DNA of 64,000 bases from Streptomyces sp. AC550_RSS872 (GTDB lineage: Bacteria > Actinomycetota > Actinomycetes > Streptomycetales > Streptomycetaceae). Under the pieces are notes generated by a model. That model saw nothing but the letters and a program-made list of their open reading frames with translations. It was not told where the DNA came from and ran no database searches. Each line of letters begins with the position of its first letter. Positions within the stretch are counted from its first letter, which is position 1. Shown here piece after piece: positions 1 to 8,247 of the stretch. The stretch spans positions 27,357-91,356 of the forward strand of contig NZ_JAGMUL010000198.1 of NCBI RefSeq assembly GCF_019049285.1, given 5' to 3'. The position numbers and the translations under genes were made by a program.

Positions 1-1587
1 ACCGCACCCGGCGTGGTGCTCGTCGCCGCCGCCTATCTCGCGGTCACCCGGGTTCTGCTCTGGTATCTGAACGCCCCGCGCGGCGGCCTGCCCACCGTCG
101 CCCGCACCGCCCTGGTCCGACAGGGCCTGGTCGCGGTCGCGCTGCTCGGCATCGCGCCGCTGGTGTGTGTGGTCGCCCTCGCCAAGCCCCTGCTGCTGCC
201 GCTGTTCGCCATCCCGCTCATCGCCCTCGACTCCACCCTGTGGATCGCTCGGGCGCGCGCGGAGGAGCAGCTGCGCGACCCGCTGACCGGGCTGCCCAAC
301 CGGCAGTGGCTGCTGGAACGGATCTGGACCGCGCTCGACGACGCCGAGCGCATCGGCGCCCGGTCCGCCCTGATGCTGATCGACCTCGACCGTTTCCGAT
401 CGGTCAACGACACGCTCGGTCATCTCGCCGGAGACCGGTTGCTGTTGCAGATAGCAGACCGGCTGCGCCTCGCCCTGCCGCGCGGAGCGGAGGCCGCACG
501 GCTCGGCGGCGACGAGTTCGCCGTCTTACTGCCGGTCGCCGACTCCACGACGTCCGCGACCCGGGTGGCCCGCAGTCTGGTCGCCGCCCTCAGCTCCCCG
601 CTCGACCTCGACGGCCTCACCCTGGTGCTGGAAGCCAGTGCCGGCGTCGCGGTCTTCCCCGACCACGCCCTTGACGCGGAGGGGTTGCTGCGGCGCGCGG
701 ACGTGGCGATGTACCAGGCGAAGCGGGACCGTACGGGCGTAGAGGTCTACGAGTCGAAGCGGGACTCGAACACCCCGGACCGGCTGGGCCTGCTGGGGGA
801 TCTGCGCCGCGCCCTGGACGCGCACGAGGTCGAGCTGCACTACCAGCCGAAGGTCCGCTTCGACGGTCAGGTCGCCGGCCTGGAGGCCCTGGTGCGCTGG
901 GTGCATCCGGAGCGCGGGAAGGTGCCGCCGGACGAGTTCATAGCGATCGCCGAGACGTCGGGGCTGATGCCGCATCTCACGGAGTACGTGCTGGAGACGG
1001 CGCTCGGGCAGGTGGCGCGGTGGCGTGCCCAGGGCCTGTACGTGCCGGTCGCGGTCAACGTCTCTCCCCGCGACGTCCACACCCCCGGATTCGCCGGCTC
1101 CGTCGCAGCGCGGCTCGCCCGGCACGGCGTCCCGGCGGGAGCGCTCCAACTGGAGATAACGGAACACGTCCTGCTGGAGGACCCGCAGCGCGCCGCCGAC
1201 ACCCTCGCCGGGCTGACCGGGCACGGCGTGAAGATGTCCCTGGACGACTTCGGCACCGGCTACTCCTCCCTCGTGCACCTCAGACGCCTGCCCGTGAGCG
1301 AGCTGAAGATCGACCGCTCGTTCGTGGCGCGGCTCGCGGTGGACAACGAGGACGCGGAGATCGTGCGCTGCACCGTCGACCTGGCGCACTCCCTGGGCCT
1401 GCTCGTGGTCGCCGAGGGCGTCGAGGACGACGAGACCTGGGAACGCCTGCGGGACCTGCGCTGTGACGCCGTACAGGGGTGGCTGGTCGCGGCGGCGATG
1501 CCGCCGGAGGAGACCACGGCGTGGCTGCTGGCCCGCGGCTCCCGGGGTTGGCAGCGGCCCCGCGCCGCACTGCCCGCCGCCGAGTGA
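1..1587 (+). CDS. rmdB: Bifunctional GGDEF/EAL c-di-GMP phosphodiesterase, 5' end cut by window (RmdB-like)
   Basis: The reading frame is open from base 1, so the N-terminus lies upstream; 528 codons remain. Hydrophobic segments fill about the first 80 visible residues, followed by GGDEF and EAL domains. The GGDEF motif (bases 505-519) is intact, but no RxxD inhibitory site precedes it. The EAL domain keeps every catalytic signature I can name: EALVRW (base 883), NVSPR, ITEH, DDFGTGYSSL, KIDRSF and AEGVED. The protein should therefore hydrolyse c-di-GMP to pGpG at the membrane; the GGDEF domain may bind GTP or act as a cyclase. The symbol rests on the position next to gatCAB, where S. coelicolor carries the phosphodiesterase gene rmdB, and on intact EAL residues. 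Orthology is inferred, not searched. It ends 30 bp before a convergent TetR gene. Confidence 0.85.
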   Translation, partial: TAPGVVLVAAAYLAVTRVLLWYLNAPRGGLPTVARTALVRQGLVAVALLGIAPLVCVVALAKPLLLPLFAIPLIALDSTLWIARARAEEQLRDPLTGLPNRQWLLERIWTALDDAERIGARSALMLIDLDRFRSVNDTLGHLAGDRLLLQIADRLRLALPRGAEAARLGGDEFAVLLPVADSTTSATRVARSLVAALSSPLDLDGLTLVLEASAGVAVFPDHALDAEGLLRRADVAMYQAKRDRTGVEVYESKRDSNTPDRLGLLGDLRRALDAHEVELHYQPKVRFDGQVAGLEALVRWVHPERGKVPPDEFIAIAETSGLMPHLTEYVLETALGQVARWRAQGLYVPVAVNVSPRDVHTPGFAGSVAARLARHGVPAGALQLEITEHVLLEDPQRAADTLAGLTGHGVKMSLDDFGTGYSSLVHLRRLPVSELKIDRSFVARLAVDNEDAEIVRCTVDLAHSLGLLVVAEGVEDDETWERLRDLRCDAVQGWLVAAAMPPEETTAWLLARGSRGWQRPRAALPAAE

Positions 1588-1617
1588 CTTCCGTCGACGG
1601 CCGACGCCTCGCCCCCG

Positions 1618-2199
1618 CTACACCCCCGCCGTGAAGTGCCGCGTCAGCAGCTCCAGTCGCCGCTGATGCGCCCCCTCCGGTAGCCGGCCGCTGCGCGTCA
1701 GGGTCACCAGGCCGTGCAGGGCGGCCCAGTACGTCTCCGTGAGCAGACCGGGATCGTCGCCCTCGGCGGCGATCGGCCCGACCGCCGCCAGCAGCTCGCC
1801 GAAGGCCTCCTGGAGGGCCGCCGGGGCCTCGGGCGTGGCGAACGGCAGATCCACCCGATGGGTGAACATCGCGTCGTACAGGGCCGGTCGGCGCCGTGCG
1901 AACGCCGTGTACGCCTCGCCCACCGCCGCCAGCGCCCCGCGCCTGCCCTTCGCCGCCGTCCGGGCCGTACGCAACTCGGCGGCCATCTCGGCGCAGCCCT
2001 GCACCGCGACCGCCGCCATGATCGCGTCCTTGCCCTTGAAGTGGCTGTAGAGGACGGGCTGGCTGTACTCGATCTCGGCCGCCAGCCGACGCGTGGTGAC
2101 CGCCTCCCAGCCCTCGGCCTCCGCCAGCTCCCGCGCGGCCGTGACGATCAGCCGCTCGCGTTCCGCTCGTTCGCGCTCCCGGCGCGTCTGGATCGACAT
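1618..2199 (-). CDS. TetR-family transcriptional repressor
   Basis: This is a 193-residue TetR protein with an N-terminal helix-turn-helix (about residues 14-60; TTRRLAAEIEYSQPVLYSHF) and a divergent ligand-binding C-terminal half. An upstream ATG at 2226 would extend it by nine residues, but those codons lie inside a perfect operator-like palindrome (2210-2222), so the ATG at 2199 (MSIQTRRERE) is preferred. No clear Shine-Dalgarno precedes either start. It is divergent from a DUF4267 membrane protein gene. Two CTAGC-type palindromes between them suggest it represses both itself and that gene. Its ligand cannot be inferred from sequence. Confidence 0.9.
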   Translation of the reverse strand: MSIQTRRERERAERERLIVTAARELAEAEGWEAVTTRRLAAEIEYSQPVLYSHFKGKDAIMAAVAVQGCAEMAAELRTARTAAKGRRGALAAVGEAYTAFARRRPALYDAMFTHRVDLPFATPEAPAALQEAFGELLAAVGPIAAEGDDPGLLTETYWAALHGLVTLTRSGRLPEGAHQRRLELLTRHFTAGV

Positions 2200-2209
2200 A
2201 CCAGGAATT

Positions 2210-2272
2210 CTAGCAGTGCTAGCCATCCTGTCGCCGCTCTGCTAGCTTCGCTCCTGTCCCTAGCGTTGCTAG
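2210..2272. promoter_or_regulatory. Twin operator region of the TetR/DUF4267 divergent pair
   Basis: A perfect 13-bp palindrome CTAGCAGTGCTAG lies at 2210-2222 and a near-identical CTAGCGTTGCTAG at 2260-2272, start to start exactly 50 bp. A half site TGCTAG sits between them at 2240-2245. They fill the gap between the TetR start (2199) and the DUF4267 start (2287). The second site ends just before the GGAG ribosome-binding site of the DUF4267 gene. This is typical of a TetR repressor controlling both divergent promoters. Confidence 0.7.
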
Positions 2273-2286
2273 CGAGGAGTGAAGAC

Positions 2287-2658
2287 ATGACCGTGACCGC
2301 GTACACCCTGGCCGTCGTGCTCGATCTGTTCTGTGTGTTCCTCGGGTACCGGTTCCTGTTCCAGCCCGCCTCGGCCGCCACCGGCTACGGCGTCCCGGCC
2401 CGGCCGGACGGCGACGCCGGCGCCTACCTCTCGATCAAGGGCCTGCGCGACGGCACCTTCGGCCTGCTGGGCCTGGCGCTGCTGTTCTTCGTCGGCGCCC
2501 GCGCCGAGGCCTGGTTCATGCTCGCCGTGGCGATCGTGCCGCTCTTCGACACGCTGATAGTGCTGCGGCACGGCGGTACGAAGGCCGTCGCCTTCGGCAT
2601 TCACTTCGCCACGGCGATCGTCGTACTCATCAGCGCCGTCCTGCTGTTCCTCGTCTGA
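2287..2658 (+). CDS. DUF4267-type small membrane protein
   Basis: This 123-residue protein has four predicted hydrophobic helices (about residues 5-25, 58-78, 79-95 and 100-122). The conserved patch KGLRDGTFGLLGL near residues 51-63 is typical of DUF4267 proteins. The ATG at 2287 has the ribosome-binding site GAGGAG a few bases upstream. It is divergent from a TetR gene and probably under its control. Such TetR/DUF4267 pairs recur in actinobacteria, but the protein's function is unknown; no enzymatic motif is visible. Confidence 0.8.
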   Translation: MTVTAYTLAVVLDLFCVFLGYRFLFQPASAATGYGVPARPDGDAGAYLSIKGLRDGTFGLLGLALLFFVGARAEAWFMLAVAIVPLFDTLIVLRHGGTKAVAFGIHFATAIVVLISAVLLFLV

Positions 2659-2745
2659 GACCGAGTCCGGACGGGCGCCGCCGGTGACCGCGAACGGGGC
2701 CCGGCGAAACCGTTTAACGGGCACGGTCCCCCGCCCCATAGGATT

Positions 2746-2921
2746 GGGGCCAGTCGTCCCATTCCCGTCTGTCGCGCGACGCCTGGCACGCACGCTCGCC
2801 GCGTTGCCGAATCGTCCACGTGGCTCCGCCACGAGGACGCTCCGGCGCTTTGCGATCGCACGCACCAGACACCGCGCGACCCGCCCTACGGGCGGACGAC
2901 GGGAATGGGACGACTAGCCCC
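2746..2921. repeat. MITE-like self-complementary element upstream of gatC
   Basis: Two 24-bp arms, 2746-2769 and 2898-2921, are inverted copies differing at one base. Inside them the sequences remain complementary: a second pair begins at 2772 (GTCGCGCG) and 2871, a 12-bp nested stem centres on the TCC at 2826-2828 (CGTCCACGTGGC and GCCACGAGGACG), and a local palindrome CCGCCC-TAC-GGGCGG lies at 2881-2895. Most differences between the arms are transitions that keep G-U pairing in a bottom-strand transcript. No protein-coding sequence is seen here. It accounts for most of the 302-bp gap between the DUF4267 gene and gatC. Confidence 0.65.
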
Positions 2922-2960
2922 AGCCCCAAACCACACACACTCACCCCAGAGGATCGCTGC

Positions 2961-3257
2961 ATGCCTGGCATCACGCGCGAGGAGGTCGCCCACCTCGCCC
3001 GGCTGGCGCGTCTGGAGCTGAAGCCCGAAGAGCTCGAGCACTTCGCGGGACAGCTGGACGACATCATCGGCGCGGTCGCACGCGTCAGTGAGGTCGCCGA
3101 CCAAGACGTACCGCCGACCTCGCACCCGCTCCCGCTGACGAACGTCATGCGCAAGGACGAGGTCCGTCCCTCGCTCACCCCCGAGCAGGCGCTCTCCGGC
3201 GCCCCGGCCCAGGAGCAGCAGCGTTTCAAGGTGCCGCAGATCCTGGGGGAGGACTAA
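2961..3257 (+). CDS. gatC: Asp-tRNA(Asn)/Glu-tRNA(Gln) amidotransferase subunit C
   Basis: GatC is the small stabilising subunit of the GatCAB amidotransferase, which converts Glu-tRNA(Gln) and Asp-tRNA(Asn) to the amidated forms in the cytoplasm. The product is 98 residues, usual for the family, with the characteristic opening ITREEVAHLARLARLEL and the later stretch RKDEVRPSL. The ATG at 2961 follows AGAGGA. gatA begins five bases after the stop, and the ribosome-binding site of gatA (GGAGGA) lies in the last codons of gatC, indicating co-translation. The long palindromic element immediately upstream lies in the leader or promoter region. Confidence 0.96.
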   Translation: MPGITREEVAHLARLARLELKPEELEHFAGQLDDIIGAVARVSEVADQDVPPTSHPLPLTNVMRKDEVRPSLTPEQALSGAPAQEQQRFKVPQILGED

Positions 3258-3262
3258 CCGCC

Positions 3263-4755
<1,493 letters not shown>

Positions 4756-4759
<4 letters not shown>

Positions 4760-4998
4760 GTAAGGCAATGTCCAAGGCCAAGGGCTTCAAGAACTCCAAG
4801 TCCGGTCTGTACCTGTCCATGGCCACCACCGCGTTCGGTGCGGTCAACGTCGTCAAGCAGGCCAAGAAGGCCCGCGTGGAGAGCGACACGCTCCGTCTGA
4901 TCGACGCCGCCGTGTCCGCCACCGCGATCGTCACCGGACTCGCCATCCTCTACCGCGAGCTGAAGCGGCTGGGCGACGACGACGTCCTGCTGGGCTGA
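4756..4998 (+). CDS. Small conserved membrane protein within the gat operon
   Basis: This 80-residue basic protein starts at GTG 4756, overlapping the gatA stop by GTGA, with GGAGG about ten bases upstream. A later ATG at 4768 is an alternative start. It opens with a Lys-rich region (KAMSKAKGFKNSKSG) followed by a moderately hydrophobic stretch and a helix at about residues 48-64 (LIDAAVSATAIVTGLAILY). Its insertion between gatA and gatB is, as I recall, conserved in Streptomyces. No function is known and none can be assigned. Overlap-coupled translation suggests it is made with the amidotransferase. Confidence 0.75.
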
Positions 4999-5013
4999 GA
5001 GGGAAGTTTCACC

Positions 5014-6528
5014 GTGACCACCACGACCGACCTGGTGTCGTACGAGGACGCACTCGCGTCGTACGACCCCGTCATGGGCCTTGAGGTCCATGTCGAACTC
5101 GGCACCAAGACCAAGATGTTCTGCGGTTGCTCGACCGAACTCGGTCAGGACGCCAACACGCAGACCTGCCCCGTCTGCCTCGGCCTGCCCGGCGCGCTCC
5201 CGGTCGTCAACGCGACCGGCGTCGAGTCCGCGATCAAGATCGGTCTCGCGCTGAACTGCGAGATCGCCGAGTGGTGCCGTTTCGCCCGGAAGAACTACTT
5301 CTATCCGGACATGCCGAAGAACTTCCAGACCTCCCAGTACGACGAGCCGATCGCCTTCAACGGCTATCTCGACGTACAGCTGGAGGACGGCGAGACCTTC
5401 CGCGTGGAGATCGAGCGTGCGCATATGGAGGAGGACACCGGCAAGTCGACCCACGTCGGCGGCGCGACGGGCCGTATCCACGGCGCCTCGCACTCGCTGC
5501 TGGACTACAACCGCGCCGGCATCCCGCTCATCGAGATCGTCACCAAGCCGATCGAGGGCGCGGGCGAGCGGGCTCCCGAGGTGGCGAAGGCGTACGTCCG
5601 TGAGCTGCGCGAGCTCATCAAGGCGCTCGGTGTGTCGGAAGCCCGCATGGAGATGGGGCAGATGCGCTGCGACGTGAACCTGTCGCTGCGCCCGAACGGC
5701 ACCGAGAAGTTCGGTACCCGCTCGGAGACGAAGAACGTCAACTCGCTGCGGTCCGTGGAGCGCGCGGCCCGCTTCGAGATCCAGCGTCACGCGGCCGTGC
5801 TGTCGTCCGGCGGGACGATCATCCAGGAGACCCGGCACTTCCACGAGGACACCGGGTCGACGACCTCGGGACGTGTGAAGGAAGAGGCCGAGGACTACCG
5901 GTACTTCCCCGAGCCGGACCTGGTGCCGGTGGCCCCCTCGCGCGAGTGGGTCGAGGAGATCCGGGCGGCCCTGCCCGAGCTGCCGCTGGCCCGTCGTACC
6001 CGGCTCCTCGCGGAGTGGGGCATCTCGGCCACCGACATGCAGGCGATCCTCAACGCCGGTGCGCTGGACCCGATCGTCGCCACGATCGACGCCGGTGCCG
6101 ACGCCGCGTCCGCGCGTAAGTGGTGGATGGGCGAACTGGCGCGCAGCGCCAACGAGTCGGGCAAGGCGCTGGACGAGCTGGCCATCACGCCGGAGCAGGT
6201 CGCCAGGGTCACGGCCCTGGTCAACGAGGGCTCCCTGAACGACAAGCTGGCCCGCCAGGTCATCGAGGGCGTCCTCGCGGGCGAAGGCACCCCGGACGAG
6301 GTCGTCGACAAGCGCGGTCTGAAGGTCGTCTCCGACGAGGGCGCCCTGGGTGCCGCCGTCGACGAGGCCATCGCCGGCAACCCGGGCATCGCCGACAAGA
6401 TCCGCTCCGGCAAGGTCGCCGCGGCCGGCGCCCTGGTCGGCGCGGTCATGAAGGCGACTCGCGGTCAGGCGGACGCGGCGCGCGTCAAGGAGCTGATCCT
6501 GGAGAAGCTGGGTGTGAGTGAGGGCTGA
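5014..6528 (+). CDS. gatB: Asp-tRNA(Asn)/Glu-tRNA(Gln) amidotransferase subunit B
   Basis: GatB is the kinase and transamidase subunit that binds the mischarged tRNA, phosphorylates the side chain and transfers the ammonia made by GatA. The 504 residues include the GLEVHVEL opening, a zinc site of two Cys pairs (Cys37/Cys39 and Cys52/Cys55), the cradle domain (HMEEDTGKS, LIEIVTKP) and a C-terminal YqeY-like tail domain (about residues 340-500) that recognises tRNA. The GTG at 5014 has GAGAGGGAAG upstream. It is last in the operon and is followed by a strong hairpin. Confidence 0.97.
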   Translation: MTTTTDLVSYEDALASYDPVMGLEVHVELGTKTKMFCGCSTELGQDANTQTCPVCLGLPGALPVVNATGVESAIKIGLALNCEIAEWCRFARKNYFYPDMPKNFQTSQYDEPIAFNGYLDVQLEDGETFRVEIERAHMEEDTGKSTHVGGATGRIHGASHSLLDYNRAGIPLIEIVTKPIEGAGERAPEVAKAYVRELRELIKALGVSEARMEMGQMRCDVNLSLRPNGTEKFGTRSETKNVNSLRSVERAARFEIQRHAAVLSSGGTIIQETRHFHEDTGSTTSGRVKEEAEDYRYFPEPDLVPVAPSREWVEEIRAALPELPLARRTRLLAEWGISATDMQAILNAGALDPIVATIDAGADAASARKWWMGELARSANESGKALDELAITPEQVARVTALVNEGSLNDKLARQVIEGVLAGEGTPDEVVDKRGLKVVSDEGALGAAVDEAIAGNPGIADKIRSGKVAAAGALVGAVMKATRGQADAARVKELILEKLGVSEG

Positions 6529-6540
6529 GCCCAGTTCCCA

Positions 6541-6589
6541 CACAGCCGCTGGGGTGATGCACCGGACCTGGTGCATCACCCCAGCTGTG
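6541..6589. terminator. Bidirectional hairpin terminator between gatB and a methyltransferase
   Basis: A perfect 15-bp stem (CTGGGGTGATGCACC, 6549-6563, with 6570-6584) closes a six-base loop and is extended by CACAGC/GCTGTG. It sits between two convergent stop codons, so it can serve both genes. There is no U-tract, as is usual in high-GC actinomycetes. Confidence 0.8.
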
Positions 6590-6590
6590 C

Positions 6591-7394
6591 TCAGATACGG
6601 CGTCCTGTGACCCGTACGAAACCGAGATGGCGGCCCTCGTCGATCCGCAGCATCTCGGCGGAGCGTCGGGACATGTCCCGATGGAACGCCTCGGGGCTCT
6701 CCTCGGCGCACGCCTCGCTCCACAGCAGCCAGTCGCGCCAGCCGTCGGCCAGCCAGTCGGCCGTCTCGACCTCCACGACGCCGGTGCGCGTCCAGTTGCG
6801 CCGCCACCAGTCGGCGGTGTGGAACGCCCAGAATCCCGGATCGCCGAACGCCGCCAGATGCTGCGGCAGTTCGACGCCCTCCAGCTCCTCGCGGAGCGCG
6901 GGCACGACGACACCGATCCGCCCGCCCGGCTTCAGCAGCCGGGCCAGCGTGGGCAGGTACAGGTCGTTGGTTCCGAAGTAGTGGTACGCGTCGATGCTCA
7001 CGATCGCGTCGAAGCTGCCCTCGGCGAACGGCAGGTCGTGGGCCTCGGCGTGCACGGGCAGCACCCGGTCGCCGAAGCCGGCCTCGGCGATGCGCCGGGC
7101 GTTGTCGTCGGGCTTGATCCACAGGTCGGCGGCGGTGACCTGGGCGTCGTACTCCCTGGCCAGGAAGACCGAGGTCATCGCCCGGCCGCAGCCCAGGTCG
7201 AGGACGCGGGCGCAGGGGCGCAGGGCGTCCAGGCCGAGGGCGGGGGCCAGCCACTCCAGCAGCCACAGTGCGTTCGGGCCCATCTGGTTCTCGATGACCC
7301 AGCGGACGTCGTAGCTGTTGCTGCGCGGGTAGCGGGCGTGGGTCAGCCGCTTGGTGAGGTCCTCATCCGAGGTCCTCGGGGTGATGTCTGGCAT
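6591..7394 (-). CDS. Class I SAM-dependent methyltransferase
   Basis: This 267-residue cytosolic enzyme has the SAM-binding motif I VLDLGCG at residues 64-70, an acidic strand-2 residue (VTAADLW) and post-I motifs (FDAIVSIDAYHYF; LKPGGRIGVV) of class I methyltransferases. The ATG at 7394 has AAGGAG upstream. Substrate specificity is not visible; the N-terminus around NSYDVRWVIENQMGPN is typical of a methyltransferase family common in actinobacteria. It converges on gatB and appears monocistronic. Confidence 0.88.
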   Translation of the reverse strand: MPDITPRTSDEDLTKRLTHARYPRSNSYDVRWVIENQMGPNALWLLEWLAPALGLDALRPCARVLDLGCGRAMTSVFLAREYDAQVTAADLWIKPDDNARRIAEAGFGDRVLPVHAEAHDLPFAEGSFDAIVSIDAYHYFGTNDLYLPTLARLLKPGGRIGVVVPALREELEGVELPQHLAAFGDPGFWAFHTADWWRRNWTRTGVVEVETADWLADGWRDWLLWSEACAEESPEAFHRDMSRRSAEMLRIDEGRHLGFVRVTGRRI

Positions 7395-7582
7395 CGGTGA
7401 ACGGGCTCCTTGAGTCCGGGGAAGCGGAAAGGGATACGGAGGAGCTCGGTCGGACGCTCAAACAATGCACCTGCCCAGGTCGGCGGCGGTGTGCCGCGGG
7501 AACAGCGGACCTTCGGACGCTAGCAGCCCGCCCCTCGGACCGGCATCCGATTTACCGGCGCGACGCGCTACGCTCGCCCGCC

Positions 7583-8002
7583 ATGAGTGGACGCGGTGAT
7601 TCCGAGATATCCGAGACGCGGAAGGAGCAGTCCGAGAAGCCTGAGCACAACCACGCCGAGGAGCTGGTGGACGCCGAGGAACCGGACGACCCAGAAGGTC
7701 CGGCGGACGACGTCGAAGATCCGGCGGACGGCGAAGAAGACCTCGACGAGCCGGCGCAGGTCGCGCGGCGGGCCCGTTGGACCGCGGCCGTGACCGGGGC
7801 GCTCCTCGCCCTCGCGGGGCTGGCCGCCTCGACGCTCCGGGCCACCGGTTCCGCTCCGGTTCTCGTCCCGGCCGCCTATGCACTCGGCGCCGCCGTCTGC
7901 GCGCTCGCCGCGTTCCTCGGCTCGCGCGGCCGTACCCGGCGGGCCCTGTGGCTGCTTGTCACCGGGGTGATGGTGATGGCGCTGGGGGACCAGTTCGACT
8001 GA
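7583..8002 (+). CDS. Small membrane protein with acidic N-terminus
   Basis: This 139-residue protein begins with a hydrophilic, Asp/Glu-rich and Pro-containing segment (about residues 1-65) and continues with three hydrophobic helices (about 70-90, 95-115 and 122-137). There is no Shine-Dalgarno; a -10-like TACGCT at 7569-7574 lies eight bases before the ATG, so the mRNA may be leaderless. No homologous family with known function is recognised. The 188-bp gap upstream holds the methyltransferase promoter and nothing else I can name. Confidence 0.7.
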   Translation: MSGRGDSEISETRKEQSEKPEHNHAEELVDAEEPDDPEGPADDVEDPADGEEDLDEPAQVARRARWTAAVTGALLALAGLAASTLRATGSAPVLVPAAYALGAAVCALAAFLGSRGRTRRALWLLVTGVMVMALGDQFD

Positions 8003-8247
8003 GAAGTTCCCGGTACGACCGCGCAATTCTGTGAGAGACGCCACCTGCGACGACAGAGTGGCCGTTGCTGTCCTGTGACCTGCCTCCCACTTGTGTGAAT
8101 AAACCCACGAACGAGGCAAATGATCACTGGCGCCTGCGAGAGTTTGCTTCACATCGCTCATGCGTTCTTTGCGGGCTGTTCACTTCATGAACGACGTTTC
8201 GGCGTCTCCCGGTCAAAGATCCACATAACGCCCCCGGGAGCACGTTC

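Noticed and set aside
8178..8192. GTTCA-N5-TGAAC inverted repeat upstream of the MMPL gene as a specific operator
   Set aside because: Five-base arms are expected by chance at this scale and no adjacent regulator exists; kept only as a remark.
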